A DNA stretch of 64,000 bases, taken from the NCBI GenBank assembly GCA_033557465.1, contig CM066033.1:14261080-14325079 (forward strand). Reading direction: 5' to 3'. This document shows, piece by piece, positions 1 to 10,038 of the stretch (within the stretch, counting starts at the first letter, position 1; the number at the start of each line of letters is the position of its first letter). Under the pieces are notes generated by a model that saw only the letters and a list, made by a program, of their open reading frames with translations, searched no databases and was not told the origin of the DNA. Position numbers and translations under genes: made by a program. The stretch is from Ichthyophis bannanicus (taxonomy: Eukaryota; Chordata; Amphibia; Gymnophiona; Ichthyophiidae).

Positions 1-250
1 ATTAGTGGAGTTTTTAGTTTTACTCTGTTTCATTGTCTCCCCGTTACGTTTGCTTTGTCAATAGGATACTGGAGGTGGTGGGAAGTGCCAATGGTATATA
101 TACTCCAGTGTCATCAAAAGGATGACATACTCAGTCTCCAAGCTGCTGAAAGGGGAGCACAACACAGAGGAAAGGGACTGGACTGGAGTTCCTTCAGGAA
201 CGCTAATTAGCAGGTAAGTTCTAATTACTCCTTTCGTGTTATATATTCTA
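1..250. repeat. DIRS-type terminal fragment
   Basis: Bases about 61-190 are the reverse complement, with divergence, of the start of the plus-strand DIRS element at 23095-23230, and also resemble 16040-16170. Shared blocks include the GGACTGGACTGGAG motif and the 'cagtctccaagctgctg' block. No coding frame is visible. It is read as the end of a DIRS element whose body lies outside the window or is lost. Confidence 0.5.
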
Positions 251-309
251 ACTCTCCCATCTTTTTTTTTTTTAAGACTTCTAGCATTTACATACAAGCA
301 TTTTAGATG

Positions 310-1082
310 TCATATTTTATTCATATTAATCTGGTTATCGGTTGTTGTTATTGTTAAGTGTCGACTCATGGCGACCCTCAGGATAGTTGTTCTAAACTGT
401 GTTCGGTCTTCAGTCAGGCGGCTCACTGTTGATAGAATGGCACCCATAGCTGCTGTTATTCTATTGATCCATCTCATTGCTGGCCTTCCTTTTTTGCGTT
501 GACCTTCTACTATGCCAAGCATGATGTCTTTCTCTTTCTCTAATGATCTCTCTCTTCGCATGACATGTCCAAAGTATGAAAGTCAAAGTCTTGTCATCTG
601 AGCTTCTAAAGAAAGCTTAGGTTTGATCTCTAGTATTGACTGATTTGTTCTTCAGGCAATCCATGGTATATACAGTATTTGTGACCAGCACCATAATTCA
701 AAGACACCAATTTTCTTCCTGTCTTGTCTTTTCCACTGTCCAATTTTCGAATCCATATGACATTATTAAAAATGCCATGGCTTGAACAAGTTGAATTTTT
801 GTATGGAGCGAGACATCTCTGCTCTTGAGAATTTTGTCTAAGTCCTTCATAGCCATTCTACCAAGAGCCAAGCGTCATCAGATTTCTTGACTGCTGGTTG
901 CTTCTTTATTGATAGTTGATCCAAGTAGGATACAGTTGTTCATTATTTCATGATTTTTGTCTTCTTTACATTAAGGTGTAGGCCCATTTTAAGACTATTC
1001 CTTGATCTTGAGAAGCAAATGTTTCAGATCGTCTTCATTTTCAGCCAGTAATGTCGTATCATCAGCATAGTGAAGGTTGTTA
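310..1082 (-). pseudogene. RTE LINE ORF2, polymerase and C-terminal part
   Basis: The minus strand reads NNLHYADDTTLLAEN at about 1080-1022, the YxDD catalytic motif of a reverse transcriptase followed by the usual hydrophobic block. The 310-561 frame carries the terminal region with 'GRPAMRWI' and 'LTEDRTQFRTTI', typical of the C-terminus of RTE/BovB-like proteins. Between them the frame is broken. The protein would act in target-primed reverse transcription, but this copy cannot encode it. The CR1 insertion begins immediately upstream of NNLHYADD. Confidence 0.7.
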
Positions 1083-2937
1083 AGAACATAAGAACATAAG
1101 ACATGCCATACTGGGTCAGACCGAGGTCCATCAAGCCCAGTATCCTGTTTCCAACAGTGGCCAATCTAGGTCCTACGTACCTAGCAATATCCCCAAAAGA
1201 CATAGGTTCCATAATGCTTGTACTGGGTCAAGCATTGATATCCTGGGTCCCTTTTTAATAGTGGTTTATGGACCTTTCCTCCAGGAACTTGTCCAAACCT
1301 TTTTTAAACCCAGCTATACTAACAGCCCTTACTACATCCTCCGGTAACAGATTCCAGAGTTTGATTACACGTTGAGTGAAAAAATATTTTCTCTTATTTG
1401 TCTTAAATAGTTTACCCTGTAGCTTCATTACATGTCCCCTAGTCTTTCTATATTCTGATAGCGTAAACAATTGATCCACGTTTATCCGTTCCACTCCATT
1501 CATTAATTTATAGACCTCTATCATATCTCCCCTCAGCCGTCTCTTTTCCAGGTTAAAGAGCCCTAACCTTTTTAGCCTCTCTTCATAGGAGTAGCCTTCC
1601 ATCCCCTTCACCAATTTGGTGGCTCTTCTCTGTACTTTTTCTAATAACGCTATGTCCTTTTTAAGATACGGCGACCAGAATTGCACACAATATTCAAGGT
1701 GCGGTCGTACCATGGAGCGATACAGAGGCATTATAATATCCTTTGTTTTATTCTCCATCCCTTTCTTTATGATACCTAGCATTCTATTTGCTTTCTTGGC
1801 CGCCGCTGCACACTGAGCGGAGGGTTATAACATGTTATCCACGATGACTCCTAAGTCCTTTTCCTGGGTGGTGGTTTCTAATGTGGAGCCTTGCATCGTG
1901 TAACTATAGTGTGGGTTGTTCTTTCCTAGGTGCATAACTTTGCATTTGTCCACATTAAATTTCATCTGCCATTTGGATGCCCAGTCTTCCAATTTATCCA
2001 GATCCTCCTGCAGTTTTCCACAATCCTCTTGGGTTTTAACAACTTTAAACAGTTTTGTGTCATCTGCAAATTTGATAACCTCACTAGTTATTCCCTTTTC
2101 CAGGTCATTTATGAATATGTCAAAAAGTAGCGGACCCAGTACAGATCCCTGGGGTACTCCACTATTCACTTTTTTCCATTGGGAATATTGGCCATTTAGC
2201 CCTACCCTCTGCTTTCTATCTTTTAACCAGTTCCCGATCCACAATAGTACACTGCCTCCTATCCCATGACTTTTTAGCTTTGCCAAAAGTCTCTGATGGG
2301 GGACCTTGTCAAAAGCTTTCTGGAAGTCCAGATACACTATATCAACCGACTCACCTTTGTCTACCTGTTTATGCACACCTTCAAAGAAACATATCAGATT
2401 AGTAAGACAAGATCTTCCTTGTCTAAAGCCATGTTGGCTGTCTCCCATTAGGCCATGACTATTTACATGTTGTGTAATTTTGTTCTTTATGATGGTTTCT
2501 ACCATTTTCCCTGGTACTGACGTCAGGCTCACCGGTCTGTAATTTCCCGGGTCACCCCTGGAACCCTTTTTAAAAATTGGTGTTACGTTGGCGACCCTCC
2601 AATCTTCAGGTATTACAGATGATTTTAATGAAAGTTCACAGATTACCAATAGCAGGTCTGCAATCTCATATTTCAGTTCTTTCAACACTCTGGGATGTAT
2701 ACCATCCGGTCCAGGTGATTTGCTACTATTCAGTTTATCAAATAGTTGTAATATCTTCCCGGTGTAGTGATATTTCTCTCAATTCCTCTGCAGTATCACC
2801 TTTAAATACCACTTCAGTCATGGGTAACATCCCTACATCTTCCTCAGTAAAGACCGAAGCAAAGAATTCATTCAGTCTCTCTGCTATAGCCTTGTCTCCT
2901 CTTACTGCCCCTTCCACCAATCTTAAACACCTCTCTT
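1083..2937 (-). mobile_element. CR1 LINE inserted in the RTE element
   Basis: A 5'-truncated CR1. The 3' end on the minus strand has the characteristic 'GATGGACC..GGTCTGACCCAGTATGGC' block and finishes with TTCTTATG octamer-like repeats at 1083-1105, as CR1 does instead of a poly(A). The 5' junction, about 2937, lies where RTE sequence (reading REAGLYEN) changes into CR1. It splits the RTE polymerase domain just before its YADD motif, so it is younger than the RTE copy. A pentamer (ttgtt) occurs at both junctions but is too short to count as proof of a target duplication. Confidence 0.85.
1255..2920 (-). pseudogene. CR1 ORF2 reverse transcriptase (one nonsense codon plus a 5' frameshift)
   Basis: The 287-codon frame 2688-1825 holds the RT fingers and palm: 'GNYRPVSLTS', 'QHGFRQGRSC', 'YLDFQKAFDKVPH' (motif A aspartate), 'SGVPQGSVLGPLLF' and 'FADDTKLF' (the xADD catalytic pair). 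A single TAA at about 1827-1825 separates it from the 175-codon frame 1782-1255, which is in the same frame and carries the thumb and C-terminal domain ending in 'EERSINHY'. Sequence at 2738-2920 encodes the upstream linker in another frame. The apurinic endonuclease domain is absent because of 5' truncation. Very few disabling changes, so a fairly recent insertion. Confidence 0.85.
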
Positions 2938-3049
2938 GTTTTCATACAATCCTGCTTCTCTGATGATTTGATCTGCAAATAAATTAAACAGGTGGGGGAA
3001 AGTATGCCCCCTTACACCTTTGCTGATTTGTTTCTTTTTTTTTTTTTTT

Positions 3050-3666
3050 GTGGAAAGACAGAGCCTTTATTGAACCATTGACAACCCGACACAGGCCGTG
3101 TTTCGCTACCCTTCATCAAGGGTTTGTCTGGCATATGCTAAAAACATAAATGTACAAATACTTAAACAATAAAAGAACAGAACACTCAAAACGTAATCAT
3201 TAATACGATAAAAAGTAGATAAAACAATAAATAGATAATAATGATCATATTATAAAATAATACAAATGATAAAAATTTAAGACAATCAATTAAAATTAAA
3301 TAAATAAATAAAATGAAATGTAATGAACAAATGCTCCTAAAAAACTTCCATGCTGGAAAGCTATACTGAACAAATGTTCATTAGATTTAATGATTTTATT
3401 AATTACCACGGCCAACAAGCAATCAGAAGTTTTAAAAAAAGAATTAGATGAAAAGAAATGCCCTCACACTGCAGTGTAGATAGTTTATGTATATAGTTAA
3501 CCCAGTTATCCAAGTTTTTACTCCTGTTCAATGTAAAACCTGACAGTTTGTCGTTATGGTCGTTTTGTTATGATGTAAACCGCGCTGATTCTAAATAGCG
3601 CGGTATATAAGAAACTGTAATAAATAAATAAATAAATAAGTTGGACATCCTAAAGAGATGTGACAA
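3050..3666 (-). other. Putative 3'-transduced segment of the L1
   Basis: 617 bp between the two A tracts of the L1. On the plus strand its end (about 3480-3638) is an L2-type 3' tail, with 'aaccgcgctgatt..agcgcggtatataaga' and (AATA)n, as at 38600-38690. The middle (3140-3450) is AT-rich without features. Its minus-strand 3' end carries a hammerhead-like motif and a poly(A) signal. It would be genomic sequence that flanked the source L1. A template switch or an unrelated nested insertion is possible, but the TSDs enclose both parts. Confidence 0.6.
3080..3126 (-). ncRNA. Hammerhead-ribozyme-like motif (Penelope type)
   Basis: On the minus strand: stem I strand GACAAACCC, then TTGATGA (consensus CUGAUGA, first C changed), a short stem II AGGGTAGC, GAAA, stem III CAC-GGCCT-GTG, the cleavage triplet GTC, then GGGTTGTC. 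The last octamer pairs with the first strand leaving one bulged A, giving an 8-bp stem I. Hammerhead motifs of this form are known in the terminal repeats of Penelope-like elements. Stem II is weak and the core C is mutated, so activity is doubtful. Confidence 0.6.
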
Positions 3667-3888
3667 TTTTTTTTTTATTATGTATCTTTATTGCAGCACT
3701 ATTACAACAGCCAATACATCACAAAACCAAACCGTTTTCATCCCTTTCCTATCCCCCCACCCCCCATTTTCTACCAAAACATATTCTTCCTATCAGTTAA
3801 ACCTTACCCCTCCTCCTCCACCCGGCGCAATGTGGGCGATCCAAAACTTTAAAATGGGCCAGGGCTGCCCACTAGGGGTTTGAGGGAG

Positions 3889-5867
3889 TCACCTTAGGGC
3901 TGTGAACTGCTCCAGAGCGTGCCACTTAGAGGCCGTGAGAGCGTGGCCCCCAAGATTCACTGAAAGCTCATGGGCCTTTTCGTATCTAGCATACAGGCAT
4001 ATTCGATTCCACCATTCTAGCCAATTGGGTTTTATAGGGTTCTTCCAATGTAAGAGTAAGAGTTGTATTGCAATCTGTAACATAAAATTTAAGAGAAAAA
4101 AGTTTTTCCGATCCAGGGTTGGAATCTGTGCTAAGTTTCGACAGATTAGTATATCCCAGGTTAGTTGAGCAGAAAATTTTAATATCTGTTGCATTTTGGC
4201 CCATAATGGTTTCCAGTACTCCTGAATGCAAGGGCAATCCAGCAGCATATGCTTTAGAGAACCCACTTCTCCACTGCAAGCCCAGCACAGGTTGCCTGAC
4301 TCCATATGCCATTTGGCTAATTTTACTGGTGTGATATAGGCTCGATGGGCAAGAAAATACATAGACTGAGTAAGTGCGGCAGATTTTGATGCCCGAACGG
4401 TAGTGGTCCAGAACCTTGTCCAGAACTGCTCAGTGATGTCCGCCCCCGTCTCCACTCTCCATACATCCATGAGGGCTTTATTCTGAGGGGAGAACCACTC
4501 CCGAAATATGGAATAGAACTTCAAAATGATTCCAGATTGGGCACCTATGCCCTCAATCAGCATTTTCAATCCCCAGTCCTGCTGAATAGCCTTAAGATTC
4601 CCTAGTGAGTTGCTAATACAGTGTCGTAATTGTAGCCATTGAAAGTAGCAATCCAGCGGTAGGTGAAATTCCCGGTGTAGGCTATCAAAGGTCTTCCAGG
4701 TTGCTTGTTCCACCAATTGTCCCACCATCCAGATTCCACACTTTTGCCATTTGGCCCACGCGCAGGTCGCTTTATTGACTTTGATCACAGGATTATGCCA
4801 AAGAGGTAGCTGTAACGAGGCCGGGTTGTTCTTTCTAATAAGTGGAAGTAGAGCCTGAAAAGCCCGTTGCGTGGAAACTATTATGCTCCCCCTGAGCGAA
4901 ACATCGGTAAAGATCATGCCCATGAGTAGAGACAGTGGGCAAGGCGCAGCCAAACGCTCTTCGACTTCTAGCCACGTAGGTTTCCATACAAGAGTCTCGC
5001 ACATAGACCATGCAGCACCTTGTTTTAAAAGAGCGGCCATGTGATACCAGCAAAAGTCTGGGAAATGTACTCCCCCCAAAGCTTTACTGGCTTTCAATTT
5101 TTTTAGAGCTATTCTGGGTGTTTTCTCAGCCCACAAGAATCTTGAAAGTATGCGTTCTATCTTCCGATAGTCCCGAGCTGGGAATAAAACTGGGATCATA
5201 CCCAGAGTGTAATTGATTTTGGGGACCAGCATCATCTTAATGGCATCTAGCCGACCCCACCAAGTGAGTTGCAAAGGGGACCATTTCAGAGTGAATTCTC
5301 GTGTCATCTCTAGTATCAACTGTACATTTTTCTTCACTGTCTCTTCAAGGGAAGCGCAATATCGTACCCCCAAATACTTCACGGAAGTGCCTTCCCACTG
5401 AAAGGGAAAATCTGTCAGCAAGTTTCGATGCACTCTCGTATTTAGCGGGAAAGCCACCGATTTAGACCAATTGACCTTGTACCCAGAGAATGCTGCGTAT
5501 TGGGTTATAAGCTGTAGTAGTGGTCTGCAAGAGTCTGGGGTAAGGAACACTAGAAGGTCATCCGCATAGGCAGATAGTTTAACATGCAGGTCCGCAATTT
5601 TAATGCCCTGAATTTCTTCAGACTGTCGAATCTTCAATAACAATGGTTCCAGGGCCAGATTAAACAAGAGAGGTGACATAGGGCAACCTTGTCTCGTGCC
5701 TCGGCATAGCAGGAAAGAGTCCGACTGTAGGCCATTTGCAAAGATCCGCGCAGTAGGGTTCGTGTATAAGACGCGCACCATGTCGGAAAAGCCCTTTGGG
5801 ATCCCGAACCATTCCATCGTTCGGTAAAGGTAGGACCATTCGAGTCTGTCAAATGCCTTCTCAGCGT
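3889..5867 (-). pseudogene. L1 ORF2 RT and C-terminal domain, 5'-truncated but open
   Basis: About 660 codons without a stop. The L1 part begins just before motif A 'DAEKAFDRLEW', then 'RGTRQGCPMSPLLFNLALEP', 'SAYADDLLVFL' (YADD catalytic pair), the thumb, and a long C-terminal domain with a cysteine/histidine knuckle around 'CWACSGEVGSLKHMLLDCP'. The open frame runs on upstream into the TSD and RTE sequence by chance, which is not a real N-terminus. Missing: ORF1, the endonuclease and the RT fingers. The sequence style is that of amphibian and fish L1. Lack of stops suggests a recent insertion. Confidence 0.85.
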
Positions 5868-5880
5868 CCTTTGCTGATTT

Positions 5881-7560
5881 TAAATCATTCTGTTTCTCCT
5901 TGTTCCGTTTGAACTGTTGCTTCTTGATCAATGTAAAGGTTGTGCACGAGAACAATCAGGTTTTCTGGTACACCCATGCTTCTTAATGTGGCCCAGAGTT
6001 TCTCATGGTTTACACAGTCAAAAGCCTTGCTGTAAAGTACACATAGATATCCTTTTGGTATTCTTTAGTCTTTTCAAGGACCCATCTTATATCCATGATG
6101 ATGTCTCTCAATCCTCGCCCTTTCCTGAAACCTACTTGCACTTCAGGTAGTTCTCGTTCCAGGAATGGTGTAGTCTCTGTTGAATAATCTTAGTAGAATC
6201 TGGATGGCATGTGGGATCAAAGCGATTGTGCGATAATTTCTACAGTCAGTTGAATCACCTTTCTTTAGTGTTGGTATAAACATAGATCTTTTCCAGTCAG
6301 TTGGCCATGATATTTCTTCCAAATTTCCTTGTAAGTATGGTAACAGCTGTATCAGATTGCTGTAATACTTCTATGGGAAAGCCAATCTTGTTCTTCCTCT
6401 AATAGTTTCTGCTTCTATTTCCTGTCATGTGTCATTGTCTTTCCTTCTCCTTGTCTTGTCTTTCTGCACGTTGAAGATCTCTGAATTCTGTGACTGCCTT
6501 TCTTTCTCCTTTGACTTTAGTTTCTCTTCGTTTCTGGGCAATTTTCAGAGTTTCATCAGTGATCCATTTTGACCGTTTTTGCTTTTTCACCTTTTATAGA
6601 GACTTCTCACTTTCTTCCAAACACAGCCTTATAGCTGTCTTCCCATAAGTCTTCTGGAGCTCTGTCATTTGTATCTAAAGCAGCAAATCAATTTTGTAGT
6701 CTTTAAATTCCAGTGGTATATTCTCAAGGTCATATTTTGCTACTGTCATAAGTGGCTTGACCTTTTTCAACTTTAGCTTGGGTTTGTATACTAGTAGATG
6801 GTGATCTGTACCATAGTCAGCTCCAGGTTTTGTCTTTGTTGATTGGTATAGAGTATTTCCATCATTGATTTCCACAGATGTAGTCAATTTGATTTTTGTA
6901 CCATCCATTGGGTGAAGTCCATGTGTACAGTCGCCGCTTGTGTTGCTAGAAGAAGGTGTTTGAGATGAATAGATCGTTGGTCTTGCAGAATTCTATCAGT
7001 CTTTCTCCAGCTTCATTTCTGTTGCCAAGTCCATAGTTTCCAACCATTTTGCCTTCTTCTTTGTTGCCAACTTTTGCATGACTATCAGGATATCCTGTTT
7101 GCATGTTCTGTCAATTTCAGCTTGTACTTGTTTATAGAACTCATCAATTTCATTCTCTTCTGCGGCTGTTGTTGGGGCATATACTTGAATTATAGTTGTG
7201 TTGAAAGGCATTCCTCATAGACACAAAGAAATTAAGCAATCACTGACTGCACTGTTTTTCATTACAGTTCTTGCAAGTTTCTTCTTAATTATAAATTCAA
7301 CACCACTTCTTCTTTGTCTTTCATTTCCAGCACAGTAGACCATTTGATGCAAAATGCCCAGTGCCAGCCTATTTTAGTTCGCTGACACCCAACAGATCAA
7401 GTTGAACATGTTCCATTTTATTTTAGACCACCTCCAACTTCCCTTGATTCATGCTTCATATGTTCCATGTCCCAATATGTTAGACATCTTTGCAGCTTCT
7501 GACTCTCATTTCATGCACAGCTACATCAGCAGTCAGTCGTCCCGAGGATTTTGATCCAAC
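5881..7560 (-). pseudogene. RTE LINE endonuclease and RT N-terminal part
   Basis: Minus strand. About 7211-6996 reads 'IIQVYAPTTAAEENEIDEFY', an apurinic-endonuclease-type segment; 6908-6675 continues with 'KPGADYGTDHHLLVYK', which matches the SDH-like catalytic block of that family. At about 6310-5890, in shifting frames, are 'WPTDWKRSMFIPTLKKGD' and 'VNHEKLWATLRSMGVPENL', RT blocks on either side of motif A. A deletion has removed the motif A aspartate region. It is interrupted at 5868-5880 by the L1 target duplication. Sequence from 7560 to about 7990 looks like the element's 5' UTR and has no frame. Confidence 0.7.
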
Positions 7561-8022
7561 CACATAATAAATGCTGGCTTTAATCTGAAAAGTCTTCAGC
7601 TCCTCCCCAATAGCTAGTTTAGTGCCTTCCGACCTGGGGAGTCTCATCTTCCAGCACTATGGAATTTGTGCAATTTGTTTTGTTGTGACTATCCATTGGG
7701 TTTTTGTGGCAAGATATGGAAGTAGATTGTCAGGCCCTTCTTCTGCACTGTTTAAGATTAGTGCTATTGCTGTTGCCACAGAAATATGATCCTCCGCCAC
7801 CAACACTGTCCCATTCTACTGAGGCCCAGATGGGTGGTTTGTCTTGGTCTGGCACCTCAGCTGAGACCTGTCCATCTTGGGATACCCTGCAGTAGTTAAA
7901 CTACCAATAGCTTAGCCCTCAGCATCACTGATGCACACAAGCCCTCACAGCATGACACGCTGCAAACCAAGTGAGGGCTGGTTATCGGTAGGCAGGAGTA
8001 ATTTGGAATCTTTAAGCTCTGT

Positions 8023-9063
8023 ATTTTTATTTATTTTATTTGTTACATTTCGATAACTCCCCGTCCAGAGATCAGGGGCGGTTTACAAGGAACAAAAATA
8101 AACTTTTTACAGGTAACCTGATTTGCAGGTAGGGTCAGTGGGTTGGAGTTACAATTTTTTAGGAACTATGTACAACTTGGCTATATAGAGGAATTTTCAT
8201 GCTTACGTTTGTTTTATACGGCCTTTATCTGGGTTGGGTGAGCTGTCCCTATGGTGCATGTGTGTTTGGATATGAGTTTTCTGTACCGTAGTGCATAGTA
8301 AAGAGGTGGGTTTTTAGGTGCTTTCTGAAATCTTTGAGGTCTTTTGTTGTGCGGATGTGCAGTGGGAGGGTGTTCCAGATGTTGGGTGCAGCATAGGAGA
8401 ATGCTCTGGAGCTGCTGGTTTGCTTTGTTTTTCGGATGGAGGGTGGGATTGTTAAGGAGTGAGTGGCATTCTCCCTGCGTGTTCTGTTTGTTGGGGTGAG
8501 GAGGAGGGTTGAGAGGAAAGAGGGAGCAACAGTGTTGATGAGTTTGAATGATGTTACAAGTAGTTTGTATCTGATCCGGCTTTCTATTGGGAGCCAGTGT
8601 AGGGCATATAGGAGGGGAGTGACATGGTCAGTTAGTCTGGCTTTGCAGGTGATCTTGGCTGTGATATTTTGCATTCATTGGAGTATGTGGAGACTCTTTG
8701 TCGGTAGACCCTGCAACAGCCTGTTGCAGTAGTCGAAGTGTGGAGTGATGATGGATTGAATGACCGCTCTGACGTCGTTATCTTCAAGGAGAGGTCTTAG
8801 TTGTTGTATGGATTTTAATTTGTAGAGGATTGTTCTGGCTGTTCGTTTCAGGTGGGGTACCATGTGGAGGGAGGTATCTAGGACAACACCGAGGTATTTA
8901 ACTTCCTTTCTGACTGGGATTGTGGTGATGTTGATGGTGATGGCTTGGGGTAGGGTTGTGTCTTGGTTTCTTGTGATGTGCATCGCTTCCGTCTTTTTGT
9001 AGTTTAGGCTGAGGTTGTTGAATTTCTGCCAGGAGTCAGCTTCCTTAATACATTCGTCCAGGT
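8023..9063 (-). mobile_element. L2-clade LINE, 3' fragment
   Basis: Minus-strand RT C-terminal region. 8983-8675 reads 'KEVKYLGVVLDTSLHMVPHL' and 'ITPHFDYCNRLLQGLP'; 8674-8249 continues with 'DHVTPLLYALHWLPIESRI' and 'PNIWNTLPLHIRTT', the order seen at the end of L2 proteins. The 3' end has the palindromic 'gataactccccgtcca..gatcaggggcggtttacaagg' tail and TTTATT repeats at 8023. It is 5'-truncated within the RT, with one break between the two frames. Confidence 0.8.
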
Positions 9064-10038
9064 TTATTTATTTATTTATTTCAGTGCTTTTCTATACCGC
9101 CCCTTCCAGAGATCAGGGGCGATTTACAAGGAACTTAAACAACAATATAGCAGAACATTGCAATATTGAATTACATTAAACATTAGTTGAGTAAAAACAA
9201 GGAACTTAAACAACAATATAGCAGAACAGTGCAATATTGAATTACATTAAATATTAGGTGAACATAAACTAGGTTACATAATAACTAGGTTAAATGGAAA
9301 ACAATGTGAGGGTTATTAACATAAAAGGAAGTATAAAACTATGTTACAAGGAGTCATAAAACTATGTTACAAGGAACCAGAAGGGTAGATTTACATGGTT
9401 AGTAAGAGACTATAATAGTTATTTGTGATCATAAATAAAGTATTGGGAGTAGACTAACTTGAGTGGATGAGAAATGAAGTCCGGCATTAGGTGGGGTAGA
9501 CCTGTGTTTGGTTTGTTGCATGTTTTTGTGTAGTAAATTTGGTTCCAGGTTGTAGGTTGCTATAGTGTTGGCTAAATAGGTAGGTTTTAAGTTCCTTCCT
9601 GAAAGATGTAAGGTCTTTAATCTCTCTGAGGTATAGTGGGAGTTTATTCCATTGGCTGGGAGCATAATATGAAAGGTTGAAAGGTTGTTGTAGTTGGGGT
9701 TATTTACATTTATGGGGAGCGACAACATTATGTCATCCACATTGATGTAGTAGTGGATGTTGTGTTTTTGGAATATGTGGGTGATAGGTTGAAGGTGCAG
9801 GTTGAAAAGGAGGGCAGAGAGGGCGGAACTTTGTGGTATGCCTCATTCTTGTGGAAATGTGTTTGCGGGTTTTTTCCCTATTTGGATAGTGAGCTTGCGG
9901 GCTGAGATGTATGATTTAAACCACAGCAGGACTAGGTCGCCCAGGCCAATATATTCGAGTCTTGCAATGAGGGTTTCATGGTTTATATTGTCAAATGCTG
10001 AGGCGACATCTAGAAAGACGAGGAGGAATGCTCTATAC
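9064..10038 (-). mobile_element. L2-clade LINE, 3' fragment split by hAT
   Basis: It starts (3' end, left) with a TTTA repeat and a 'accgccccttccagagatcaggggcg' tail like the neighbouring copy. The minus strand at 10030-9700 reads RT blocks around motif A ('FDNINHETLIARLEYIGL') and 'SALLFNLHLQPITHI', but the YADD motif has become 'YINVDDIM'. 9740-9429 is the C-terminal region. The hAT transposon inserted at its truncated 5' end, and no L2 sequence is recognised beyond 13002. Confidence 0.7.
9127..9268. repeat. 71-bp tandem duplication
   Basis: Two adjacent copies (9127-9197 and 9198-9268) that begin 'caaggaacttaaacaacaat' and differ at a few bases lie in the L2 3' UTR. A shorter duplication, 'aaaactatgttacaagga', follows at about 9335-9378. 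Confidence 0.85.

Larger units (their letters stand above)
3030..5867 (-). mobile_element. L1 LINE with 13-bp TSDs, 5'-truncated, apparent 3' transduction
   Basis: The identical 13-mer cctttgctgattt lies at 3017-3029 and 5868-5880, and joining its two sides restores RTE sequence, so everything between is one insertion. On the minus strand the order is: RT starting near motif A, stop at 3889, 3' UTR with AATAAA (complement of 3687-3692), a first A tract (3676-3667), 617 bp of non-L1 sequence, a second AATAAA (complement of 3066-3071), a second A tract (3049-3031), then the TSD. The pre-insertion site reads TTT/AAAA, the usual L1 endonuclease preference. This is the layout of an L1 3' transduction. 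Confidence 0.8.
310..7990 (-). mobile_element. RTE/BovB-type LINE, broken by nested insertions
   Basis: Three separated minus-strand blocks (5881-7990, 2938-3029 and 310-1082) read in order as endonuclease, reverse transcriptase and C-terminal tail of one RTE-clade LINE. The breaks fall inside conserved RT blocks: the segment before the polymerase motif ends at 5881, continues at 3029, and the YADD-containing block resumes at 1082. A CR1 and an L1 account for the interruptions. The 5' limit near 7990 is approximate. Many stops and frameshifts make it an old, inactive copy. RTE/BovB assignment rests on the endonuclease and tail sequences. Confidence 0.75.

Noticed and set aside
236..502. 88-codon plus-strand frame
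   Set aside because: Opposite strand to the RTE C-terminal coding sequence.
3300..3660. AATA repeats considered as a CRISPR-like or tandem array
   Set aside because: They are LINE 3' tails; no spaced direct repeats were seen anywhere, and the sequence is eukaryotic.
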